A DNA stretch of 12,796 bases, from assembly GCA_015658495.1 (NCBI GenBank), contig DQOT01000310.1:1-12796 (forward strand). The letters run 5' to 3'. The DNA comes from Fidelibacterota bacterium (lineage in GTDB: Bacteria > Fidelibacterota > Marinisomatia > Marinisomatales > UBA1611). Both the position numbers and the translations under genes were made by a program. Below the pieces are notes generated by a model. The model was not told the DNA's origin, ran no database searches, and saw only the letters and a list, made by a program, of their open reading frames with translations. Shown one piece after another: positions 7,716-12,796 of the stretch (positions are counted from its first letter, which is position 1; every line of letters begins with the position of its first letter).

Positions 7716-8757
7716 GGCTTTATCGTGGATATTCCTTTTCGGACTCCTCATTGGCAAAGATAAATATGGTGTGACCGGTATTGTTCAAAACGCTGACGGG
7801 GAGGGTGTTAAAAAAGTGGAATTATCCATTTTTGATACAGAAGGCGAAGAAGTGAAAAGCACAAAATCCAAAGGTGGGGGTAAATTCAAATTCAAAAAAA
7901 TTGAACCGGGTAAATACACCTTATATGGAGAGCATAAAAAAGAAGGAGCAGGGGAAATCAATTTCAATGTTGTAGATGAAGATGTTGAATTAGAACTGAT
8001 CATTACTTCCGAACCGGAATCTGATGGTGAAGAGGAAATGGCTGATGCACCACATGAAGAGGAAAAAGAAGAAATCAGTGCCCCAGTTTTAATACCTCAA
8101 CAGCGGAAAAAACCACCTAAAGCTCTACTGAAATTCGAAGAAACTTTCTTTGAGTACAAATCCAATCTTAAAGCACTTAAATCAGAGATTGATTCTTTAA
8201 AGAGGGTGGTAAAGGGATACCAAAAAAGCCAAACTATGCCTAATGTGAATCGTGAACTTTTAGACCTGATCCAGGTTCCTGCATATCATCATCGAATCGA
8301 ACTACAAAATGGCACAGTGGTGACAGGCGATATTTTAGAGGAATCCGATTCCACATTAGTCCTGAAAACACAGATCGGTACATTAGTCTTGAAGAAGGAA
8401 ATGGTCGTTCGGGTGGATGAGTTTGATAAACCAGCCCCAAAAGTCATTTTCCTGGGCGATCCATTTATTAATTATTATCCTGATCGGCAAATCTTCTCCG
8501 GGCGTGTGAAAAATACTGGAGAAATTCGAGCTGATTTCGTAAGGGTAATCGGAAACCTTTTTGATCAAACAACAGCCAACTCAGGCTCAGATTCCATTTT
8601 TGTGAAAGGAACCCGCATCGTTTATAATACAAATGTTGTTGCTGATACGGCATTAGAACCGGCACAAACAGCAAATTATGTTCTTACCATTCCTATCAGA
8701 AAAGGTAGAAAAGTTCAATACCATACCATGGATATTCATTGGGAGAGAACACAATAG
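7708..8757 (+). CDS. Exported protein with carboxypeptidase-regulatory-like, Sm-like and FxLYD-like segments
   Basis: Not a recognised named protein. A hydrophobic N-terminus (about 1-16) suggests a signal peptide, without a clear cleavage site. Residues 19-100 look like a carboxypeptidase-regulatory-like beta-sandwich (VTGIVQNADGEGVKKVELSI, then GKFKFKKIEPGKYTLYGEHK). An acidic Glu-rich linker (102-124) and a lysine/proline patch (132-140) follow, then a charged helix likely to form a coiled coil (141-172). Residues 195-237 (IELQNGTVVTGDILEESDST, later VVRVDEF) resemble a small Sm-like beta-barrel. Residues 262-330 resemble an FxLYD-type domain (SGRVKNTGEIRADFVRV, then LEPAQTANYVLTIP). A strong GGAGG (7699-7703) and the 8-base overlap with the HEAT gene fix the start. 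No enzymatic motif is seen; a structural or adaptor role in the envelope is inference. Confidence 0.75.
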   Translation: MNKALSWIFLFGLLIGKDKYGVTGIVQNADGEGVKKVELSIFDTEGEEVKSTKSKGGGKFKFKKIEPGKYTLYGEHKKEGAGEINFNVVDEDVELELIITSEPESDGEEEMADAPHEEEKEEISAPVLIPQQRKKPPKALLKFEETFFEYKSNLKALKSEIDSLKRVVKGYQKSQTMPNVNRELLDLIQVPAYHHRIELQNGTVVTGDILEESDSTLVLKTQIGTLVLKKEMVVRVDEFDKPAPKVIFLGDPFINYYPDRQIFSGRVKNTGEIRADFVRVIGNLFDQTTANSGSDSIFVKGTRIVYNTNVVADTALEPAQTANYVLTIPIRKGRKVQYHTMDIHWERTQ

Positions 8758-9882
8758 TTGAGATTTAATTTTTTTCATCCATTCGCTTTTTTAATTATTT
8801 TTTTCCATTCCAGTTCAGTAATTGCTCATGATGGAGGAAATCGTGCAATCGAATTCCCGGATGTCCCAGGATTTAAAACACTGGTTTGCGATCTTCACAT
8901 GCATACCGTTTTTTCTGATGGCAGTGTGTGGCCTAATATCCGGGTGCAAGAGGCACAAAGGGATCATGTGGATGTCATTGCCACCACTGAGCATTTAGAA
9001 TACCAGCCCTGGAAAGATGATATTCCCCATCCCGATCGAAACAGATCATATGAATATGCAACTCACTTTGCAAAAAATACAGATGTTATGGTTATCAATG
9101 GATCTGAGATCACCCGAAATATGCCACCGGGACATGCCAATGCAATTTTTATTCAGGATGCAAATAAGCTATTGGTGGATGATCCTATGGATGCTTTCAT
9201 AGAAGCACGAAAACAAGATGCATTTATTTTTTGGAATCATCCCCATTGGATCAGCCAGTCACCGGACGCCAGCGTGCCCTTAAGCCCTTTTCATCTTGAT
9301 CTTATAGAACAAGGATTGTTGGAAGGAATTGAGGTCGTAAACGACACCACATATTCTGATGAAGCCTTCCAAGTTGCCTTAGATCATAACCTGACTATCT
9401 TGGGAACATCTGACATACACGAACTGATTGACTGGCAATATAAGGTTCCAGAGGGTGGCCACCGACCCGTGACCTTGGTTTTTGCAACTGAAAAAACACA
9501 ACCTGCATTGAAACGAGCATTAAAAAAAGGACGAACCGTCGTCTGGTTCAATGATAAACTACTTGGAAAAAGAGAGCATCTCATTCCATTGATCAATGCG
9601 AGCCTGAGCGTTTCATCAGCAAGTTATATTAAAAACTCAACCGTGGTTCATACGAAAATTAAAAATAATTCAGATGCGCCTTTTATGCTGCGAAACCAGG
9701 GGTTGCATGATTTTTATAATTCAACGGATGTAATTACAATTCCACCCCATGGCGAAGCCATTTTGGATGTGAGAGTTGGAGAGAAAAAGCGAAAATTTAC
9801 CTTAGAGTTTGAAGTGTTGAATGCCCTAACAGCACCGGCGACGCATCCTGTGATCCAAATTATGGTTCGACCAAATATGTAG
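8758..9882 (+). CDS. Exported PHP-domain phosphodiesterase (Sb-PDE-like)
   Basis: PHP-family enzymes are multi-metal phosphoesterases. The metal-binding pattern looks complete: DLHMHT (D45, H47, H49), SDG (D54), TTEH (E78, H79), GSEIT (E117), GHANAI (H126), NHPHW (H161, H163) and SDIH (D219, H221). The fold spans about 40-265, followed by a roughly 100-residue beta-rich C-terminal domain. The overall pattern recalls the Sb-PDE family of phosphodiesterases, to which I assign it from memory. The start is TTG at 8758, immediately after the preceding gene's TAG; it yields a good signal peptide ending SSSVIA-HD (about 1-23), and GGGAG (8741-8745) lies upstream. The first in-frame ATG (8902, codon 49) falls inside the DLHMHT motif, so the TTG start is convincing. 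Periplasmic location is inferred; the substrate is unknown. Confidence 0.85.
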   Translation: MRFNFFHPFAFLIIFFHSSSVIAHDGGNRAIEFPDVPGFKTLVCDLHMHTVFSDGSVWPNIRVQEAQRDHVDVIATTEHLEYQPWKDDIPHPDRNRSYEYATHFAKNTDVMVINGSEITRNMPPGHANAIFIQDANKLLVDDPMDAFIEARKQDAFIFWNHPHWISQSPDASVPLSPFHLDLIEQGLLEGIEVVNDTTYSDEAFQVALDHNLTILGTSDIHELIDWQYKVPEGGHRPVTLVFATEKTQPALKRALKKGRTVVWFNDKLLGKREHLIPLINASLSVSSASYIKNSTVVHTKIKNNSDAPFMLRNQGLHDFYNSTDVITIPPHGEAILDVRVGEKKRKFTLEFEVLNALTAPATHPVIQIMVRPNM

Positions 9883-9885
9883 CTT

Positions 9886-10004
9886 GTTGGATTAGTGGAT
9901 TGACGGATGGCTGAATTGATGGTGATTGGGTGAAAGGTTGATTGGAGTGATGGAGATTTGGAGTAAAGGCTGGTGGAATGTTTGATGGTGTGGAAAAAGT
10001 CAAA
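9886..10004 (+). repeat. Degenerate GATTGG/GATGG short-repeat tract with few cytosines
   Basis: Variants of GATTGG, GATGG and TTGATGG recur every 8-13 bases (for example GATTGAC, GGATGG, TTGATGG, GATTGGG, GATTGGAG, GTGATGG). From about 9890 the plus strand carries only a handful of cytosines in more than 100 bases. The unit is too irregular for a simple tandem repeat. It starts just after the stop of the PHP gene. Function unknown; it may be a decayed microsatellite or part of an intergenic repeat. Confidence 0.5.
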
Positions 10005-10011
10005 GAGCATA

Positions 10012-10035
10012 CCTTTAATCCCACTTGATTAAAGG
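10012..10035. repeat. Perfect 8-base-pair inverted repeat
   Basis: CCTTTAAT (10012-10019) and ATTAAAGG (10028-10035) are exact complements around an 8-base loop, followed by GGGCTTTGGGG. It lies about 130 bases after the PHP gene stop. No T-run follows on the plus strand, so a classical intrinsic terminator is not supported. It resembles CCTTTAATC/GATTAAAGG repeats seen in intergenic DNA of other bacteria (recollection). Confidence 0.45.
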
Positions 10036-10120
10036 GGGCTTTGGGGTTATCAAAAAACTGGATGCTGTTTGACTTTTGACCTATTCAGAGCCAAACAGCC
10101 AAGAAACTCCATGAACATAC

Positions 10121-10186
10121 GAGATCGCTTCTCCTCCCCGCCTGAATGCAAATTACGGGCAGGCAACTGGCGGATCGCGATGACAG
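10121..10186. repeat. Composite palindromic (REP-like) intergenic repeat
   Basis: Nested complementary blocks are visible: ATCGC (10124-10128) with GCGAT (10177-10181), and CCGCC (10138-10142) with GGCGG (10169-10173). An alternative inner stem pairs GCCTG (10140-10144) with CAGGC (10160-10164). The block is clearly more GC-rich than its surroundings. The flanks GAGATCGCTTC and CGCGATGAC resemble a palindromic element common in environmental bacterial genomes (recollection, not searched). It could be mobilised by a REP-type transposase elsewhere in the genome; none is in this window. Confidence 0.5.
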
Positions 10187-10207
10187 AAGCAATAGGTGAG
10201 TTATAAT

Positions 10208-10230
10208 TATCCCGAAAAAAACTCGGGATA
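10208..10230. repeat. Perfect hairpin, terminator-like stem without a T-run
   Basis: TATCCCGA (10208-10215) and TCGGGATA (10223-10230) pair exactly around a 7-base A-rich loop. The following plus-strand bases (GGCTGTTTCCC) are not a clean T-run, so termination on this strand is doubtful. It sits between the PHP gene and mutM, about 75 bases before the mutM start, and might be a weak terminator or another intergenic palindromic repeat. Confidence 0.5.
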
Positions 10231-10304
10231 GGCTGTTTCCCATATTTAGATTTTCCCTATTGTAAGAAAATGAAATAATTCAAAAGAAAAAAGGTTAACA
10301 AAAA

Positions 10305-11117
10305 TTGCCGGAATTACCCGAAGTCCAAACCGTCGTAGATCATTTAAGGGCAGATCTTGTTGGAGAAAAGATTATTGCGATCAGGCCGATCTGGCTTAAG
10401 GTACTGCACAACTTTGACCCGAATGATCTGTTCAAAAAAAATCATGGACTGGAGATCAAGGATGTGACCCGGCGGGCAAAATTCATTATCTTTCATTTAC
10501 CCTCTTCCCTATTGGCGATCCATCTTCGTATGACGGGAAAGTTATATATATTCAATGAAGAAATTCCAAAACACACAACGGCTATATTTGAATTGGAAAG
10601 TGGCAAGAAAATTATCTTTGAGGATACGCGAAAATTTGGTCGGATTTATTTATATGAGAACCTCGATCTTATTAATAAACGTCATGGTATTGAACCATTG
10701 AGTGCTGAATTCACAAAAACATGGCTGTTTACAGAACTCAAGAAGAAAAAACGAAATATAAAAGCATTGCTGTTGGATCAATCCTTCATTGCAGGCTTGG
10801 GGAATATTTATACAGATGAATCCTTATGGGTCAGTGGCATTCACCCGAATTCTATTTCAAACGCTATTTCAAAAACCGCAGTAATTAAATTGCATCAAGC
10901 CATCCAGACATTATTGAGAGATGCAATAGAAGCCAAGGGAACAACCATTATTAATTTTTCTTTTTTGAATGGTCAATCCGGAAATTATGCTGATCAACTC
11001 AGGATCTTCGGGCGACAAGATGAAACCTGCTTTAAATGCGGTAAGGAAATAGAAAAAATTCGTGTAGCCGGCCGAGGGACCTATTTGTGCAATCAATGCC
11101 AGCGAAAATATAAATAA
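10305..11117 (+). CDS. mutM: Formamidopyrimidine / 8-oxoguanine DNA glycosylase
   Basis: Fpg/MutM excises 8-oxoguanine and formamidopyrimidines and cuts the abasic site by beta,delta-elimination. The 270-residue length is standard (E. coli 269). All key elements are present: catalytic N-terminus PELPEV (Pro2, Glu3), RRAKF (Lys59), HLRMTGKL (Met76 void-filling), EDTRKFGR (Arg109, Phe111), the helix-two-turn-helix with GLGNIYTDESLW (164-175), and a C-terminal zinc finger (C242, C245, C262, C265) containing AGRGTY with Arg257. The start must be the TTG at 10305: Pro2 has to follow the initiator directly, and no ATG is positioned to give that N-terminus. A weak AAGG lies 10 bases upstream. It stands alone, converging with the symporter gene 14 bases beyond its stop. 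Identification is firm. Confidence 0.97.
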   Translation: MPELPEVQTVVDHLRADLVGEKIIAIRPIWLKVLHNFDPNDLFKKNHGLEIKDVTRRAKFIIFHLPSSLLAIHLRMTGKLYIFNEEIPKHTTAIFELESGKKIIFEDTRKFGRIYLYENLDLINKRHGIEPLSAEFTKTWLFTELKKKKRNIKALLLDQSFIAGLGNIYTDESLWVSGIHPNSISNAISKTAVIKLHQAIQTLLRDAIEAKGTTIINFSFLNGQSGNYADQLRIFGRQDETCFKCGKEIEKIRVAGRGTYLCNQCQRKYK

Positions 11118-11131
11118 CAATTATTTAGAAT

Positions 11132-12796
11132 TTAACTATGAATCTTTTCTGCTATTTTTTCTATCTTATCCATATCTATCGGCTCCGACATGCCCATGTG
11201 GAATGCCAAAAACCACATAACAAAAATACCATAAGCTAAAAATACGAGTTGCCAAACCCAGAGTGAGGGCAAGCCAAAGGGCGCCCAGGTTAAGGGAGAA
11301 TTGGGATCTGAGAAAATTGAATTGCCGATGGTTGCAAAGGGACCAAACCCCACAATAAACCAGAACACGGTCAATCCCCAGGCGAGTTTGATCTTTTTCC
11401 TTCTTTCCGGTGACATCCCTGTAACTGACTGAAGCAATTCATGTTTTTGAATCTTAATAGTTTTCTCTTCTTGAGAATCAGGATAAAGAACGGTGATGGT
11501 CCAAGTTGTGATGAGGTTGAAAAATATCCCCCAGCCGGCACTGTGAATCGTGAAAGGATAAGCGCCCCAGGGTACACCAAACCAGGCGGATGTTTTATCT
11601 GTAAGTGTCACCACTATAAGTCCAACAATTAAACCGGCAACGACCCCTTTGGTGGAAAATCCTTTGTAATAACAGATCCCGATTAATGCTGTGTACATTT
11701 GGAATCCATAAGCCACAGCCAGTCCGCCCAGCATCACAATGGCCTGGCTGGAATTCGCTGCTACAACCAATGCTGCCAGCGTCACGATGATAACAAAGAT
11801 CCTGCCTGTCAATTTCTGTACTTGATCCGATGCGCCGGGTGAAACGTATTGGGCATAAATATCACGGGTTACCATTGCACTAAATGTGGACATATATGCG
11901 GCACCCGTACTTTGCATAGCAGCCAAGGCGCAAACGGCCAAAAGTCCCACCAGCCAAGGAGCAGAACTGGATAATAAGTTGATCAATTGCGGAACAAGAT
12001 TCTTATCACTGGTGGCTGATAAAACACCCTTAGCTTCCAAGACATGCCCGCCAAATCCCTGGAAAATGGTAAATGAGAATAACATGATGCCGATCACAAC
12101 TGAAGAGGCAACCACTTGCTGCCACCGGAATGCCCGTGGTGTTTTATTGGCAAATGCCCACATGGAAAAAGCCGGTGAGGACTGAATCCCCATCAAGGCG
12201 AACATATAGGTCATACACATCATGCCTGTCCACACACCGCCAACAGATTTTGAACCGGCGGAAACAAACTGGATACTTCCGGGAATAGCAACCTTTTTGG
12301 AATAGCCATCCATGGTCAGGTTTTGCCCGGAGTCTATATCTTTTTGGATCAGATTTGCAACACCATCGATAAATCCGGACCAGCCGCCTGCATAATGAAT
12401 CGTGATGCCGCCAAGAATGGCGATTCCCAGCGCCAGGAGAATTGCCTGGGCACAATCCACATAAGCCACGGATCTTAATCCACCGGAGGCCACATAGATC
12501 ATGACCACAGTTGATAATGCAAACATGCCAAAATTCACACTCACTAATCCATCCGTCAAAATGTGAAACAGATCTCCGGATGCTCTCAGTTGAACACCAA
12601 GATAAGGGACACTGAACAGGAAAGCAACCAACACGGTGAGGATACGCATGGCATTCCCGCCATAATAATCGCTGTACATTTCCCCGGGCGTGATGTATTC
12701 ATAAACCTTTCCCAAAACCCATTGCCGGCGTAAAAACAATACACCGGTTAAGGGAATCGTTAAAGCGTAAAATGATGCAAATGCGTAGGGTAAACC
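11132..12796 (-). CDS. Sodium:solute symporter family transporter, N-terminus cut by window edge
   Basis: A multi-pass membrane protein of the solute:sodium symporter (SSS, LeuT-fold) family. The frame stays open to the window edge, giving 554 visible residues; family members are commonly 500-650. About a dozen hydrophobic segments are present. Family features are VASGGLRSVAYVDCAQAILL, the QSSPAFSMWAFANKTPRAFR loop, and AAMQSTGAAYMSTFSAMVTRDIY, corresponding to the helix that carries the Na2-site Ser/Thr pair. Two extra hydrophobic helices follow a charged loop (QEEKTIKIQK to SPERRKKIK) before a charged cytoplasmic-looking tail ending EKIHS. The in-frame TTG near 12739 is not a plausible start, because open coding sequence with transmembrane character continues upstream of it. 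Substrate cannot be assigned. It ends 14 bases from mutM, convergent. Confidence 0.93.
   Translation of the reverse strand, partial: GLPYAFASFYALTIPLTGVLFLRRQWVLGKVYEYITPGEMYSDYYGGNAMRILTVLVAFLFSVPYLGVQLRASGDLFHILTDGLVSVNFGMFALSTVVMIYVASGGLRSVAYVDCAQAILLALGIAILGGITIHYAGGWSGFIDGVANLIQKDIDSGQNLTMDGYSKKVAIPGSIQFVSAGSKSVGGVWTGMMCMTYMFALMGIQSSPAFSMWAFANKTPRAFRWQQVVASSVVIGIMLFSFTIFQGFGGHVLEAKGVLSATSDKNLVPQLINLLSSSAPWLVGLLAVCALAAMQSTGAAYMSTFSAMVTRDIYAQYVSPGASDQVQKLTGRIFVIIVTLAALVVAANSSQAIVMLGGLAVAYGFQMYTALIGICYYKGFSTKGVVAGLIVGLIVVTLTDKTSAWFGVPWGAYPFTIHSAGWGIFFNLITTWTITVLYPDSQEEKTIKIQKHELLQSVTGMSPERRKKIKLAWGLTVFWFIVGFGPFATIGNSIFSDPNSPLTWAPFGLPSLWVWQLVFLAYGIFVMWFLAFHMGMSEPIDMDKIEKIAEKIHS

Larger units (their letters stand above)
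9883..10304. other. Gene-free repeat-rich intergenic region (422 bases)
   Basis: No credible gene is seen on either strand. It begins with a C-poor, GAT/TGG-rich tract (9886-10004), continues with a hairpin at 10012-10035, a composite palindromic repeat at 10121-10186 and a short hairpin at 10208-10230, and ends with an AT-rich leader before mutM. The dense mix of unrelated repeats is typical of DNA not under coding constraint. The mutM promoter presumably lies in 10230-10300, but I cannot name boxes with confidence. Confidence 0.7.

Noticed and set aside
9714..10010. A 98-codon open frame on the minus strand across the PHP gene end and the repeat tract
   Set aside because: Its sequence is Ser/Thr/Pro/Ile-rich as a direct translation of the GAT/TGG repeats, it overlaps the well-supported PHP gene antisense, and it shows no domain.
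10208..10230. Intrinsic terminator for the lpxH-to-PHP cassette
   Set aside because: The stem is perfect but no T-run follows on the plus strand and it is more than 320 bases past the last stop, so it is listed only as a hairpin.
12737..12739. TTG as the start of the symporter gene
   Set aside because: The reading frame continues open upstream to the window edge with transmembrane-like residues, so the gene is truncated by the window rather than starting here.
1..12796. CRISPR arrays, transposases, phage genes, tRNA or rRNA genes
   Set aside because: No regularly spaced direct repeats, transposase motifs, phage proteins or cloverleaf/rRNA sequences were recognised on reading both strands.

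Overview
The window (12,796 bases, AT-rich by eye) reads as chromosomal DNA of a Gram-negative bacterium. Support for that comes from an outer-membrane-type beta-barrel protein, a lipoprotein, several signal peptides and a lipid A pathway enzyme (LpxH type). The combination of a HExxH peptidase domain, a TolB-like propeller and a surface-antigen barrel in one protein, next to HEAT-repeat and carboxypeptidase-regulatory-like exported proteins, resembles the FCB group of bacteria, perhaps Neomarinimicrobiota (SAR406/Marinimicrobia). That taxonomic placement is inference; no 16S or other marker is present.

Left part, minus strand (5543 down to 1): a 1054-residue exported peptidase/propeller/barrel protein, then radA (DNA repair and recombination), then tgt (queuosine tRNA modification), which runs off the left edge. 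The three genes are co-directional with gaps of 47 and 76 bases and may form one operon. The radA-tgt gap holds a diverged palindromic repeat.

Middle, plus strand (5849 to 9882): four tightly packed genes. They are an lpxH-like UDP-2,3-diacylglucosamine pyrophosphohydrolase, a HEAT-repeat lipoprotein, an exported protein with a carboxypeptidase-regulatory-like domain, an Sm-like segment and an FxLYD-like domain, and an exported PHP-family phosphodiesterase. The first two junctions overlap by 8 bases and the third has no gap (stop directly followed by a TTG start), so translational coupling is likely. Three of the four products carry export signals, which suggests a cell-envelope cassette of unknown overall role. 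The 305-base divergent region 5544-5848 between the left and middle blocks holds the promoters and a set of overlapping inverted repeats.

Right part: a 422-base gene-free stretch (9883-10304) full of degenerate repeats and palindromes, then mutM/fpg (8-oxoguanine DNA glycosylase, TTG start) on the plus strand. Converging on it from the right edge is a sodium:solute symporter on the minus strand, cut at its N-terminus by the window end.

Most genes are ordinary housekeeping or envelope genes. No CRISPR, transposase, phage, toxin-antitoxin, rRNA or tRNA gene was recognised. The parts most worth a closer look are the peptidase/propeller/barrel protein, the coupled four-gene envelope cassette, and the palindromic repeats in the intergenic spaces.
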